A DNA stretch of 47,051 nucleotides from Caulobacter sp. (GTDB lineage: Bacteria > Pseudomonadota > Alphaproteobacteria > Caulobacterales > Caulobacteraceae): contig JAMFTA010000075.1 of the NCBI GenBank assembly GCA_026225565.1, positions 1-47,051 on the forward strand, given 5' to 3'. Below are positions 36,132 through 46,456 of this stretch, piece by piece. Every line of letters starts with the position of its first letter. The stretch's first letter is position 1. The notes under the pieces are model-generated. The model saw only the letters and a program-made list of their open reading frames with translations, was not told the DNA's origin and made no database searches. The position numbers and the translations under genes were made by a program.

Positions 36132-37337
36132 ATGAGGTGCGACAAAATCTGGACCGGGGCGCGGCTGGCGACCATGGCGGCGGATGCGCCCGGCCTGGGC
36201 CTTGTGGCCGACGGCGTGGTCGCGGCGCGGGACGGGCTGATCCTCTACGTCGGTCCGGCCGCCGACGCGCCGGACCTGGATGCCGGGGAAACCATCTCCT
36301 GCGAGGGCCGATGGATCACGCCGGGCCTGATCGACTGCCACACCCACCTGATCCACGCCGGCGACCGGTCCCATGAGTTCGAGCTGCGGCTACAGGGCGC
36401 CAGCTATGAGGAGATAGCGCGGGCGGGGGGCGGCATCGCCTCCACCGTAAGGGCCACCCGCCAGGCCAGCGAACAGGACCTGGTCGACGCCGCCCGCCTC
36501 CGAATCGACGCCCTGATTGCCGAGGGGGTGACCACCGTCGAGATCAAGTCCGGCTATGGCCTCACCACCGCAGACGAAGCGCGGATGCTGCGGGCGGCCC
36601 GGCGGCTGGGGCGAGAGCGCTCCGTCCGCGTCGCCACCACCTTCCTCGGCGCCCACGCCCTGCCGCCCGAGTTCGTCGGCGATCCGGACGGCTACATCGA
36701 TATGATCTGCACCCAAATGCTGCCCGCCATCGCCAGCGAAGGTCTGGCCGACGCGGTGGACGCCTTTTGCGAAGGGATCGGCTTCACCTTAGAGCAGACG
36801 GCGCGGGTGTTCGACGCCGCCGCCGCCCACGGGCTCCCCGTCAAGCTGCACGCCGAGCAGTTGTCCAACCTCCACGGCGCCGCCCTCGCCGCCCGTTACG
36901 GCGCCCTTTCCGCCGATCACCTGGAACATCTCGACGTAGCCGGGGTCGCGGCCATGGCCAGGGCTGGAACGGTGGCCACCCTCTTGCCCGGCGCCTTCTA
37001 TTTCGTGCGCGAGACCAAGCTGCCGCCCATAGCGAGCCTCCGCGCCGCTGGCGTGCCGATCGCCCTGGCCACCGACTGCAATCCCGGCACCTCGCCGCTG
37101 ACCTCCCTGCTGCTAGCGCTCAACATGGGCGCGACCCTTTACCGCCTGACCGTGGAGGAGTGCCTCTTGGCCGTCACCCGCAACGCCGCGCGCGCCTTGG
37201 GCCTCAGCGCCCAGATCGGTGGGCTGGAAGCCGGCAAGAGCTGCGACCTGGCCATCTGGGACATCGAGCGGCCCGCCGAACTTGTCTATCGGATGGGGTT
37301 CAATCCCCTCAATGCCCGCGTCTGGAGAGGCCAGTGA
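36132..37337 (+). CDS. hutI: Imidazolonepropionase
   Basis: Metal-dependent amidohydrolase opening imidazolone propionate to formimidoyl-glutamate, the third step of histidine degradation. Protein of 401 residues with [14 protein letters not shown] (metal His 70 and 72, substrate-binding Arg), [24 protein letters not shown] and ATDCNPGT, all characteristic of HutI. The open frame begins at 36075, but that ATG lies in the operator; the ATG at 36132 with AGAGG 6 bases upstream gives the normal length. It is the first gene of the plus hut operon, and its stop overlaps the hutH start (GTGA). Confidence 0.95.
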   Translation: MRCDKIWTGARLATMAADAPGLGLVADGVVAARDGLILYVGPAADAPDLDAGETISCEGRWITPGLIDCHTHLIHAGDRSHEFELRLQGASYEEIARAGGGIASTVRATRQASEQDLVDAARLRIDALIAEGVTTVEIKSGYGLTTADEARMLRAARRLGRERSVRVATTFLGAHALPPEFVGDPDGYIDMICTQMLPAIASEGLADAVDAFCEGIGFTLEQTARVFDAAAAHGLPVKLHAEQLSNLHGAALAARYGALSADHLEHLDVAGVAAMARAGTVATLLPGAFYFVRETKLPPIASLRAAGVPIALATDCNPGTSPLTSLLLALNMGATLYRLTVEECLLAVTRNAARALGLSAQIGGLEAGKSCDLAIWDIERPAELVYRMGFNPLNARVWRGQ

Positions 37338-38878
37338 AGACGATTATCTTGAAGCCTGGGCGGGTCAGTTTGGCGGAGTGGCGGGCGATCTATCGCGGCG
37401 CGCCGGTAGCGCTCGACCCCGCTTGCGCTCCCATTATCGCTGAGAGCGCGGCGGCGGTGACCCGCATCCTGGCCAAGGGCCAGCCGGTCTATGGCATCAA
37501 CACCGGTTTTGGAAAGCTGGCCAGCGTCCGCATCGAGGCCGACGATCTGGCGACGCTCCAGCGCAACATCGTGCTTTCCCACGCCGCTGGCGCGGGCGTC
37601 CCCTCCCCCGCCCCCATCGTCCGGCTGATGATGGCCTTGAAGATCGCCAGCCTGGCCCAGGGCGCCTCGGGCGTGCAGCCAGGGACCATGGCGCTCTTGG
37701 ACGCCATGCTGGCCAAGGGTCTGACCCCGGTGGTCCCTTCCCAGGGTTCGGTGGGGGCCAGCGGCGATCTTGCGCCCCTCTCCCACATGGCCGCCGCCAT
37801 GATCGGCGTCGGCGAGATCGAAGTCGGCGGCCGCCGGCTTGCCGCTGAGGCGGCTCTGGCCAGCGCCGGCCTCGCCCCCGTGCAACTCGGACCCAAGGAG
37901 GGGCTGGCGCTTTTGAACGGCACTCAGTTCTCCACCGCCAACGCCTTGGCCGGCCTGTTCGAGACCGAGCTGCTCTATCGCTCCGCCCTGGTCACCGGCG
38001 CCCTGGCCACCGAGGCGGCCAAGGGCTCCGACACCCCCTTCGATCCGCGCATCCACGCCCTGCGCGGCCACGCCGGCCAGATCGAAACCGCCGAGGCCCT
38101 CCGCGCCCTGATGGCCGGCTCGCCGATCCGCGCCTCTCACCTGGTGGACGACGTGCGGGTGCAGGACCCCTATTGCCTGCGCTGCCAGCCCCAGGTGATG
38201 GGCGCGGCGCTTGACGTGCTCCGCCAAGCCGCCGCCACCCTGGCCATCGAAGCCAATGGGGTGACCGATAATCCGCTGATCTTCCCCGAGACGGACGAGG
38301 CCCTTTCCGGCGGCAACTTCCACGCCGAGCCGGTGGCTTTCGCCGCCGACATGATCGCCCTGACCATTTGCGAGATCGGCTCCATCGCCGAGCGCCGCAT
38401 CGCCATGCTGGTGGATCCCGCCCTATCGGCCCTGCCAGCCTTTCTGACGCCGAAACCGGGCCTGAACTCCGGCTTCATGATCCCGCAGGTGACCGCCGCC
38501 GCCCTGGTCTCGGAGAACAAGCAGCGCGCCTATCCGGCCAGCGTCGATTCGATCCCCACCTCGGCCAATCAGGAAGACCACGTCTCCATGGCCGCTCACG
38601 GCGCCCGGCGCCTTTTGGAGATGGCGGCCAACGCCACAGCCGTGGTCGGCATCGAGCTGCTGGCCGCCGCCCAGGGATGCGATTTCCATGCCCCCCTCAC
38701 CTCCAGCGGTCCCCTGGAACGGGTTCGCCATCGCCTGCGCGAGAGGGTGGCGACCCTGACCGACGACCGCCATTTCCACCCGGACATGGAGGCGGCCAAC
38801 GCCCTGGTCCGCTCGGGCACGGTGATCGACGCCGCGGCGCTGGACCTTCCAAGCGTTGCGCCGGCGCTATCCGCATGA
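37334..38878 (+). CDS. hutH: Histidine ammonia-lyase
   Basis: Deaminates histidine to urocanate. The protein of 514 residues carries the Ala-Ser-Gly triad at 142-144 ([15 protein letters not shown]) that cyclises to the MIO cofactor. It also has [10 protein letters not shown] near residue 53 and the C-terminal [11 protein letters not shown] segment. The start is GTG, overlapping the hutI stop by four bases, and the longer upstream frame is a shadow of hutI. Its stop overlaps hutG (ATGA). Length and motifs are fully normal. Confidence 0.96.
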   Translation: MKTIILKPGRVSLAEWRAIYRGAPVALDPACAPIIAESAAAVTRILAKGQPVYGINTGFGKLASVRIEADDLATLQRNIVLSHAAGAGVPSPAPIVRLMMALKIASLAQGASGVQPGTMALLDAMLAKGLTPVVPSQGSVGASGDLAPLSHMAAAMIGVGEIEVGGRRLAAEAALASAGLAPVQLGPKEGLALLNGTQFSTANALAGLFETELLYRSALVTGALATEAAKGSDTPFDPRIHALRGHAGQIETAEALRALMAGSPIRASHLVDDVRVQDPYCLRCQPQVMGAALDVLRQAAATLAIEANGVTDNPLIFPETDEALSGGNFHAEPVAFAADMIALTICEIGSIAERRIAMLVDPALSALPAFLTPKPGLNSGFMIPQVTAAALVSENKQRAYPASVDSIPTSANQEDHVSMAAHGARRLLEMAANATAVVGIELLAAAQGCDFHAPLTSSGPLERVRHRLRERVATLTDDRHFHPDMEAANALVRSGTVIDAAALDLPSVAPALSA

Positions 38879-39684
38879 CCGGCTGGCTGGAGATCGGCCG
38901 CGGCGACGCGCCCCTGGTGGTGGCCTTTCCCCACACCGGCACGGACATCCTCCCGGATATCGAAGCCGGCTTCGTCTCGCCCTGGCTGGCCAGGCGGGAC
39001 GCCGACTGGTGGGTCCATGAGCTCTACGCCTTCGCCAGGGCGCTGGGCGCCACCACGGTGCGGACCCGCCTTTCCCGCTCCGTTATCGATGTGAACCGCG
39101 ACCCTTCGGGCGCCTCCCTCTATCCCGGCCAGACCACCACCGAGCTTTGCCCAACCTCAACCTTCGACGGCGACCCGCTCTACGCCGGCGAGCCGCCCTC
39201 AGCGGACGAAATCGATCGTCGCCGGCGACTCTACTTCGATCCCTATCACGACGCTTTGCAGGGCGAGATCCAACGCCTGCGCGCCCCGCACGGCCGGGTG
39301 GCGCTTTACGACGCCCACTCCATCCGCAGCCGCATTCCCCGATTGTTCGAAGGCGAACTACCCCTGTTCAACATCGGCACCAACGGCGGCCTGGCCTGCG
39401 GAACGGCCTTAAGCGACGCCATTGAGGCGATCTGCGCCAAGAGCGGCTACAGCCATGTGCGAGACGGCCGCTTCAAGGGCGGCTGGACCACCCGCCACTA
39501 CGGCCGCCCGGCGGACGGCGTCCACGCCATTCAGATGGAGCTTTCCATGCGCGGCTATCTGACCGAGCCCGCCGTGCCGACGCCAGACAATTGGCCTGCG
39601 CCCTGGTCGCCGGAAACGGCGGCGGGGCTGCACCCCCACCTCGTCGCCATCCTCAACGCCTGCCTCGCCTTCGCCAAAGCCTAG
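38875..39684 (+). CDS. hutG: N-formylglutamate amidohydrolase (deformylase)
   Basis: Final step: N-formylglutamate to glutamate and formate. The 269-residue protein belongs to the FGase family, with VAFPHTGTD near the N-terminus, [20 protein letters not shown] (split over the metal and substrate region), [18 protein letters not shown] and [10 protein letters not shown]. The ATG overlaps the hutH stop. It is not the arginase-like HutG of some other bacteria. Its pairing with hutF on the other strand completes the pathway. Confidence 0.94.
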   Translation: MTGWLEIGRGDAPLVVAFPHTGTDILPDIEAGFVSPWLARRDADWWVHELYAFARALGATTVRTRLSRSVIDVNRDPSGASLYPGQTTTELCPTSTFDGDPLYAGEPPSADEIDRRRRLYFDPYHDALQGEIQRLRAPHGRVALYDAHSIRSRIPRLFEGELPLFNIGTNGGLACGTALSDAIEAICAKSGYSHVRDGRFKGGWTTRHYGRPADGVHAIQMELSMRGYLTEPAVPTPDNWPAPWSPETAAGLHPHLVAILNACLAFAKA

Positions 39685-39693
39685 AGAGCCGTC

Positions 39694-41375
<1,682 letters not shown>

Positions 41376-41379
<4 letters not shown>

Positions 41380-41951
41380 TCACCCTCCTGCGGGCGGCCG
41401 ACCGTCGGGCGACGCCCTGGAAGAACGGGGTCGGCATAACCTGGGAGATCGCGGCGTTCCCGGCCGGAGCGGGGATGGACGACTTTGCTTGGCGGCTCAG
41501 CATTGCCGAGGTCGTCACCGAGACCGCCTTCTCGGTGTTTCCCAACGTCGATCGCATCCTCGCCGTGATCGAAGGCGAACTGGCGTTGACGGTAGAGGGG
41601 GCGCCCCAGCCGGTGCGGCTAAACGCCAGCGTCTCCCCTTACGCCTTTGCTGGGGACGCCAATGTGCGGGGCGATCCCGTGGCCGGTCCGGTTCGGGACC
41701 TCAATCTCATGGTTCGCCGCGGCCATAGGGCGAGCATGGCGCGTCTGAACGTCGAGACGCCGCTGAGCATAGGCTTCAATGAGACCGCCATAGTCGTCGC
41801 CATGGATAATAGGGAGATTGCCGTAGGTGACGAGCGCTTCACGCTGGCGCCGCTCGACGCGCTGCTCATTCAAGCCGCTGGAGCCGTGCGAGCGCCGATC
41901 CAAATCAACGCCGCTGGTTTTATTGTCATGGTGCAGGAGACTGATGTTTAA
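41376..41951 (+). CDS. hutD: HutD/Ves family protein
   Basis: Bicupin-like protein of 191 residues of the HutD family, often encoded in hut operons. Family features are the N-terminal [16 protein letters not shown] and the [10 protein letters not shown] strand, then [11 protein letters not shown] and [18 protein letters not shown] (shown in parts). Its biochemical role is not established; in Pseudomonas it has been proposed to limit hut induction by binding a pathway metabolite. The ATG overlaps the hutU stop. It is the last gene of the plus operon and is only 9 bases from the convergent membrane-protein gene, so no room for a normal terminator exists between them. Confidence 0.9.
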
Positions 41952-41960
41952 AAATAGAGT

Positions 41961-42419
41961 TTAGGGGCTTTCACGCCCATACCCGCCCTGGTCGCGTCGA
42001 TTTTCGCGTCGTTTCATCAGTGACGCCAGGGCGCCGACACCCGCCGCCGAATAGACCCCATAGCCACAGACTTGATCGACCGTCATACTCATCATCAGAT
42101 CGATCCTGGGCAGAAGGTGCGCAGTCGGGTGACTAAGGGTGCTCAACAGCTGGAAGGCGGCGGCGAACAGGGTCCAAACCCGCCCAACGACAAGCGCCAT
42201 CGGCAAAAAAAACGCCAGCACGGCTAAATCGACCAAGAAGAACCGGGCGTCCTGGTCCATCCAATCGAGCTTGTACTGAACAAGCGGCGTGAGCAGGTTC
42301 ACCACGAAAAGCACCAGGCCCGCCCACCGCTCGATCCGCCTGCCGCCGACGATGGCGAAGAGCGAAAGGAGGGTGAAGCAGGCGTAGTTGAATTGGCCAA
42401 GCGGCGTGTGCAGAAACAA
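41961..42419 (-). CDS. Small multi-spanning membrane protein, tandem copy A
   Basis: Unrecognised 152-residue protein with about four hydrophobic segments (near 12-30, 34-50, 60-85 and 110-130). It is clearly homologous to the next gene upstream (42472-42969): roughly seven of ten residues match over the first 136, starting HTPLGQFNxACFTLLSLFAIVGG. The copies differ at the C-terminus, which here ends KRRENRRDQGGYGRESP. The start is TTG with GGGAG 7 bases before it; the same arrangement in copy B supports it. The overall look, with few charged residues inside helices, gives no transport or enzyme motif. Convergent with hutD. Confidence 0.72.
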   Translation of the reverse strand: MFLHTPLGQFNYACFTLLSLFAIVGGRRIERWAGLVLFVVNLLTPLVQYKLDWMDQDARFFLVDLAVLAFFLPMALVVGRVWTLFAAAFQLLSTLSHPTAHLLPRIDLMMSMTVDQVCGYGVYSAAGVGALASLMKRRENRRDQGGYGRESP

Positions 42420-43113
42420 GGGGCGTCTCCCACGTCAGCGCCGATGGATGCGACCGCCGACCATCCAAATACTACACCAAGGGCGCGGGTTCAGGCAGGC
42501 TCCGATTGACCTTATCCGCCGCGCCCATGGCGGTGACGGGAAGCGGCTTGATGGCGCGGCGTTTCACCAGCGACGCCAAGGCGCCGCCCGCAACCGCCAA
42601 GTAGACCCCGTAGCTATAGACTTGAAAGACCGTGATATAGACCCAGGGATTGATCCCGGGCAGGAAGTGGGCGGCGGGGTGGCTGAGGGTGCTCAAAAAC
42701 TGCAGGGCGGAGGCGAACAAGGTCCAAACGCGCCCAACGAGAAGCGCCGCCGGCAAAAAGAACGACAGCATGGCCAAATCGATCAAGAAGAACCGAGCGT
42801 CCGGATCCATCCAATCGAGCCTATCCTGAACGAGCGGCGTGAGAAGGTCCGCCACAAGAAGCACTACGCCCGCCCACCGCTCGATCCGCCCTCCGCCAAC
42901 GATGGCGAAGAGCGAAAGGAGCGTGAAGCAGGCGCAGTTGAATTGGCCAAGAGGAGTATGCGGCAGCAAAGGGCGTCTCCGACGTCAGCGCCGCTCGATG
43001 CGACCTCTGACGATCGAAATACTACACGAAAGACGCCGGTTCGGGCACGGTCTGATTGGGCTTATCCGCAGGGCCTGTAGCGGTGACGGGCTGCAGCTTC
43101 ATGGCGCGGCGCA
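42006..43113. repeat. Imperfect tandem duplication, two units of about 550 bases
   Basis: Unit A (about 42006-42555) and unit B (about 42556-43107) are similar over their full length, including the gaps between genes (compare 42420-42560 with 42970-43115). Each contains a membrane-protein gene plus the 3' end of gene 43022-43354 or its copy. The joints lie at a CGCG(G/T)CG sequence found at all three boundaries, which points to duplication by short homology. Divergence shows it is not recent. Confidence 0.75.
42472..42969 (-). CDS. Small multi-spanning membrane protein, tandem copy B with captured C-terminal tail
   Basis: The 165-residue paralogue of the 41961-42419 product, with the same four hydrophobic segments. 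After the shared KRR its last 27 residues differ from copy A and instead resemble the C-terminus of the neighbouring gene at 43022-43354: VTAMGAADKVN against VTATGPADKPN, then PEPA and a final Val before TAG. The tail was therefore probably acquired when the segment was duplicated. The start is TTG with GGAG 8 bases upstream, conserved with copy A. Function unknown. It lies 52 bases before copy A on the same strand. Confidence 0.72.
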   Translation of the reverse strand: MLPHTPLGQFNCACFTLLSLFAIVGGGRIERWAGVVLLVADLLTPLVQDRLDWMDPDARFFLIDLAMLSFFLPAALLVGRVWTLFASALQFLSTLSHPAAHFLPGINPWVYITVFQVYSYGVYLAVAGGALASLVKRRAIKPLPVTAMGAADKVNRSLPEPAPLV

Positions 43114-43354
43114 GCACCTCCAGCCTGTTGTGGCCAAGCACCACCTCGCCCCGGGCGACGCCGAGGGTGGCGGTCGCCTGGCAAAGGGCGGCGAACACGT
43201 CCTGGCCGGCCACCGCCGAAAGTCCCGCCGTAGTCCTATAGGCCGGAAGGCGCCCGACCAGACCGCCCACGGCGGCCAGGGCGGCGTCTATAGCGCCCTC
43301 GGCCTGGGCCAGGTCATGGGACAGATCTTGGGCGACGTCCTGAGCTTCTGACAT
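43022..43354 (-). CDS. Hypothetical helical protein whose 3' end was duplicated
   Basis: Unrecognised 110-residue protein, mostly Ala-rich helices (for example DLAQAEGAIDAALAAVGGLV) with a Pro-containing C-terminal tail. The frame is open to a TTG at 43375, but ATG 43354 follows AGGGGA at a 6-base gap. No membrane helix or signal peptide is evident. It is the first of three co-directional genes; its last 30 or so codons have a divergent copy fused to the end of the next gene. Stable frame, good ribosome binding site and the preserved duplicate tail support a real gene. Confidence 0.62.
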   Translation of the reverse strand: MSEAQDVAQDLSHDLAQAEGAIDAALAAVGGLVGRLPAYRTTAGLSAVAGQDVFAALCQATATLGVARGEVVLGHNRLEVLRRAMKLQPVTATGPADKPNQTVPEPASFV

Positions 43355-43419
43355 TGCTTTTCCCCTCGCGCTCAAGCGGTAAGCCGAGCCCGTTGTTGAC
43401 GTTGATGAATAATGGATGG

Positions 43420-44085
43420 CTATCGCGCGGTGTGGGACTGGTCCCGAAGCGCGTTCAGAAACGCGAAGACTCCCACGACGGAGCCGCCCACGACCAAGGC
43501 CAAGACGGCCGCGATCGCGAGGACCAGGGAAAGACGGATCAGGACGACGGCGGCATAGGCGCCTCCGTCGATCCCAGGCCGTCCGTCACGGCCAATGTTA
43601 TGATAGCGATTTCCCGAAGCACGCCACCAGGCGTCAAGAAGCGCGCCTGCTTGCGTAACCCATCGACCAAAGGGCTCGTCATCTGTCGGCGGAGGGGAGA
43701 TGTGGCGATCGATAGGAGTATCTGCTCGAGCTCCTCCCAACTGGTGTCCTGCAAGGCCAAGGCCCGTTGTGGCGTGATCGGTTTCATGGGTCGTCCCTGC
43801 TGACGGCCCTGGGTGGAGCGTTTCCTCGTCCGCCTCAATCGCCGACGGTTGAGGTATCAACCGTTGAGGCGACGTCACCAGCTCCTGTTCCGCCAGGAGA
43901 CGCGCGGCTTCGACCCGGCTGGCGACCCCGAGCAGCTGGAGCGAACTCCTAATGTAGCTGTCGACCGTGTTCGGGCTGACGCCCATGACCACGGCGATCT
44001 CCTTGGATCGAAGGTGTTGGTACACAAGTCTTAGTGCAGCCCTTTGTTGGGGCGTGAGCCGATCTACCTTGGCTTCGATCTGCAA
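43420..44085 (-). CDS. LuxR-type HTH protein with C-terminal membrane helix
   Basis: The 221-residue protein begins with a GerE/LuxR-like DNA-binding domain at about 9-66 (LTPQQRAALRLV, SKEIAVVMGVSPNTVDSYI). A long Pro/Asp/His-rich linker follows, and a strongly hydrophobic segment lies at about 178-212 near the C-terminus. This would tether a DNA-binding domain to the inner membrane from the cytoplasmic side, leaving little or no periplasmic domain. No receiver or sensor domain is visible. The start is TTG at 44085; GGAGG lies about 11 bases before it, so the exact start is uncertain. Downstream on the same strand is the hypothetical gene at 43354. Confidence 0.75.
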   Translation of the reverse strand: MQIEAKVDRLTPQQRAALRLVYQHLRSKEIAVVMGVSPNTVDSYIRSSLQLLGVASRVEAARLLAEQELVTSPQRLIPQPSAIEADEETLHPGPSAGTTHETDHATTGLGLAGHQLGGARADTPIDRHISPPPTDDEPFGRWVTQAGALLDAWWRASGNRYHNIGRDGRPGIDGGAYAAVVLIRLSLVLAIAAVLALVVGGSVVGVFAFLNALRDQSHTAR

Positions 44086-44115
44086 GCCCGTTCCCGCCTC
44101 CTCCTGCCTGCCCGC

Positions 44116-44141
44116 AAAAAGCGCCGCCTTGGCTGCTTTTT
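44116..44141 (-). terminator. Rho-independent terminator after the XRE regulator gene
   Basis: AAAAAGC (44116-44122) and GCTTTTT (44135-44141) are perfect inverted arms, and GCC/GGC can extend the stem inside. Read on the minus strand the hairpin ends in a T-run, as expected for termination of the XRE gene that stops at 44236; the plus strand also has a T-run. It lies just upstream of the LuxR-type gene and separates the two transcripts. Confidence 0.7.
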
Positions 44142-44235
44142 AAGCGAGGGGGCTTTTGGCCTCACTATGGGTAGACCCGCCTAAATGTGAAGCTATAAGT
44201 GGAAAATGGCGCGACAAACACCGCGGCGCCGGATT

Positions 44236-44622
44236 TTATCCCGCGCACTTGACCAGGCTGGAAATGAGCAGCTGGAGCGCATTTTGGGTTTTGCGATCCA
44301 AACTGCCTATGGACTGCACCGCTGGAACAGCCGCCACCGCCGCCAACACCTTGTTTCCGGTGTCCATATCGATGACTTCGGTTCGCTCGCTCGGCAATCC
44401 GTCGAAGAAGAAGTCGATGGGCGCGCTCAGCCGCTGGCCCGCCATGAACAGCATAGAGGCGGACATCCGATTCGCGCCGCGCTCGTATTTCTGGATCTGT
44501 TGAAACGTTACGCCCAGGGCCTCCCCCAAGCTGGACTGGCTGACCCGAATCTGCTTGCGCCTGAACATCAGGCGAGCGCCGACGTGGACATCGATGGGGT
44601 GAGGGGTGCTCTTAGCGGCCAT
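44236..44622 (-). CDS. XRE-family HTH transcriptional regulator
   Basis: A 128-residue regulator with a Cro/CI-type HTH at about 14-68 (GARLMFRRKQIRVSQSSLGEALGV then QQIQKYERGANRMS, shown in parts). It is followed by IDFFFDG and a C-terminal helical segment ending KTQNALQLLISSL, a pattern common in alphaproteobacterial XRE proteins. Ligand or target is unknown. The frame begins at a GTG at 44646 without a ribosome binding site; ATG 44622 is preferred. Repeats of GGATAGC lie directly upstream and are candidate operators. Divergent from the aminotransferase gene. Confidence 0.85.
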   Translation of the reverse strand: MAAKSTPHPIDVHVGARLMFRRKQIRVSQSSLGEALGVTFQQIQKYERGANRMSASMLFMAGQRLSAPIDFFFDGLPSERTEVIDMDTGNKVLAAVAAVPAVQSIGSLDRKTQNALQLLISSLVKCAG

Positions 44623-44629
44623 GCCCGCC

Positions 44630-44720
44630 TGGATAGCAAATTTCACAGAAATGGATAGCGCCCTCGTCCACGGATACCGTCCGGCTCACCCTGTCTTGCT
44701 ATTAATTCAAGCTGCTATCC
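44630..44720. promoter_or_regulatory. GGATAGC repeats upstream of the XRE regulator
   Basis: TGGATAGC occurs at 44630-44637 and 44652-44659, exactly 22 bases apart (two helical turns). A variant CGGATACC lies at 44671-44678, and an inverted GCTATCC at 44714-44720. They fill the divergent region between the XRE and aminotransferase genes, so self-regulation by the XRE protein, or control of both genes, is plausible. No clear -35/-10 pair was identified. Confidence 0.45.
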
Positions 44721-44767
44721 CCCCTTCTGGCGGGATATAGGGCTGGGCCCGCCACAGCGAGTTTGTC

Positions 44768-45925
44768 ATGACCGCCGAGATCGCTCCGTTCCAGGCCATC
44801 GGCGTCAGCCGCCTCGCCCACGCCCTGCAGGCGGAGGGCCGCTCCATCATCCATATGGAATTCGGTCAGCCCTCCACCGGCGCGCCGCGCGCCGCCATCG
44901 CCGCCGCCCATCGCGTGCTCGACACCGACGGCATGGGCTATTGGGAGAGCCCTGAGTTAAAGGCCCGATTGGCCCGCTACTATGACGAAACCTACGGTGT
45001 GCAGGTCGAGCCGGACCGGTTCATCCTGACGTGCGGCGCATCGCCGGCCCTGGTGCTGGCCCTGATCTCCAGCTTTTCCCCCGGCGACCGGGTCGCCCTC
45101 GCCCGGCCGGGCTATATCGCCTATCGCAATACTCTGCTGAGCCTGCACATGGTCCCGGTGGAGATCCCTTGCGGCGGCGAGACACGTTATCAGTTGACCG
45201 CCGCCAGCCTCGCCGCGCTCGATCCCGCCCCCGACGGCGTGATCATCGCCAGCCCCGCCAATCCCACCGGAACCATCATCACCGCCGAGGAACTGAAGGC
45301 TATCGCCAAGGTTTGCCAAGACCGTAAGATCCGCATCGTCTCCGACGAAATTTATCACGGCCTGAGCTATGTGGGGCCGACGCGGTCGATGCTCGAATTC
45401 GAGCCCGACGCCCTGGTGATCAACAGCTTCTCCAAATATTTCAGCATGGTGGGCTGGCGCCTGGGTTGGCTCTTGGCGCCGCAGGCGCATCTGCATCGCG
45501 CGCGGGCCTATGTCGGAAACCTCTTCCTGACGGCGCCCTCCCTTAGCCAGCACGCCGCTTTGGCGGCCCTGGATAGCCGCGAGGAGTTGGAGGGCCATGT
45601 GGCGGTCTACGCCGGCAATCGGCGGCTATTGTTGAACGCCCTGCCGAGCTTGGGCTTGAACGCCATCGCCCCCCCGGACGGCGCCTTCTACATCTACGCC
45701 AACATCGCCCACCTTACGGACGACAGCCTTGCCTTTTGCCAGGCCATGTTACGCGAGACGGGCGTGGCGACGGCGCCCGGCGTCGATTTCGATCCTGTCG
45801 AGGGGCGGCGTTTCATCCGTATGAGCTTCGCTGTCTCGGCCGCGGAAACCGAAGACGCCATCTCGCGCATAATACCCTGGTTCGCCAAACACGGCAGGCT
45901 GAAAGCCGCCCAGACCGGCGATTGA
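44768..45925 (+). CDS. Pyridoxal-phosphate aminotransferase, class I/II
   Basis: Fold-type I aminotransferase of 385 residues. The cofactor residues are visible: N165 in SPANPTG, D193 and Y196 in SDEIYHG, the Schiff-base lysine K223 in SFSKYFSMVGWRLGW, and a substrate-carboxylate Arg near the C-terminus in RFIRMSFA. It resembles aspartate/aromatic aminotransferases of the AspC/YbdL-like group, but amino donor and acceptor cannot be told. The ribosome binding site before ATG 44768 is weak. It is divergent from the XRE regulator gene, which may control it. No downstream gene is coupled. Confidence 0.92.
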   Translation: MTAEIAPFQAIGVSRLAHALQAEGRSIIHMEFGQPSTGAPRAAIAAAHRVLDTDGMGYWESPELKARLARYYDETYGVQVEPDRFILTCGASPALVLALISSFSPGDRVALARPGYIAYRNTLLSLHMVPVEIPCGGETRYQLTAASLAALDPAPDGVIIASPANPTGTIITAEELKAIAKVCQDRKIRIVSDEIYHGLSYVGPTRSMLEFEPDALVINSFSKYFSMVGWRLGWLLAPQAHLHRARAYVGNLFLTAPSLSQHAALAALDSREELEGHVAVYAGNRRLLLNALPSLGLNAIAPPDGAFYIYANIAHLTDDSLAFCQAMLRETGVATAPGVDFDPVEGRRFIRMSFAVSAAETEDAISRIIPWFAKHGRLKAAQTGD

Positions 45926-46223
45926 GCGCAAAACCACCGCATTCCGGCGTCGATCCCCGACCAATGGGCGGCGAAGGCCTTGTCGGTCGCGAAGGTCAGA
46001 TATAAATTTGACAAAAACGATAAATTTCTTCGATGGCTTGAAAAAGCCTTATGGCAGGCCCGTTTCGCGCCCTTCCCTCGCCGGCCGTCGAGCGGCTTGG
46101 CCCGCTTTCGATCATGATTATTTCCTCTTGACTAAGAATAATTCGCTTTTCAGTTGAAAAGCTGTACTCTCTTCGAATCCGCCGTTGCGCGGCATGGCCA
46201 ATAAGAGCCGATCGGAGGAATAA
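45926..46223. other. Intergenic region, mostly featureless
   Basis: About 300 bases after the aminotransferase, less GC-rich than its surroundings. A TTGACA at 46008-46013 has no fitting -10. TTGACT at 46128-46133 and the inverted repeat at 46145-46162 lie close to the small membrane-protein gene and are probably its control region. No tRNA or longer gene is seen; the minus frame at 45996-46418 is not supported. Confidence 0.5.
46145..46162. promoter_or_regulatory. Perfect inverted repeat upstream of the small membrane-protein gene
   Basis: GCTTTTCAGTTGAAAAGC has perfect 8-base arms around a GT centre. It sits 62 bases before the 40-codon gene and 12 bases after a TTGACT that could be a -35 element. 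Its form fits a dimeric repressor operator; as RNA it would give a hairpin with a very short loop. No T-run follows. Confidence 0.5.
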
Positions 46224-46346
46224 ATGACCGCTTTCTACCATCACCGGGTTCGGCCGCAGTGGGGCCGCTTGACCATTGTGCCTGCGGCCGTCCTGTGTTG
46301 GGCGGCGATCATAGCCGCAGCCTTTGCGCTCTTTACCCTGCGATAG
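46224..46346 (+). CDS. Small single-pass membrane protein (40 residues)
   Basis: A short frame missed by length cut-offs. ATG 46224 follows CGGAGGA at a 4-base gap, the strongest ribosome binding site in this part of the window. The protein has a basic, His/Arg-rich N-terminus (MTAFYHHRVRPQWGR) and one hydrophobic segment from about residue 17 to 39 (LTIVPAAVLCWAAI then AAAFALFTL), ending in Arg. The charge pattern places the N-terminus in the cytoplasm. No family was recognised. An inverted repeat lies upstream and a hairpin downstream (46457-46479). The next gene encodes an exported hydrolase, with 322 bases between them. Confidence 0.6.
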   Translation: MTAFYHHRVRPQWGRLTIVPAAVLCWAAIIAAAFALFTLR

Positions 46347-46456
46347 CTGAGACGTTTGCCGCCAGGACGTTATTAAGCCGGCCGGTCGGCCCTGGGTCCA
46401 GCAGGCCCTCGGTCTCATCGCCGAGACACCGCTTCCTGGCTACTGGCGGCAAAACG

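Noticed and set aside
46008..46036. TTGACA as a promoter for downstream genes
   Set aside because: The base stretch at the expected -10 position is CGATGG, which is not an acceptable -10 element.
45996..46418. 140-codon minus frame after the aminotransferase
   Set aside because: It crosses the AT-rich region and the inverted repeat, overlaps the small membrane-protein gene on plus, and has no ribosome binding site or protein-like pattern.
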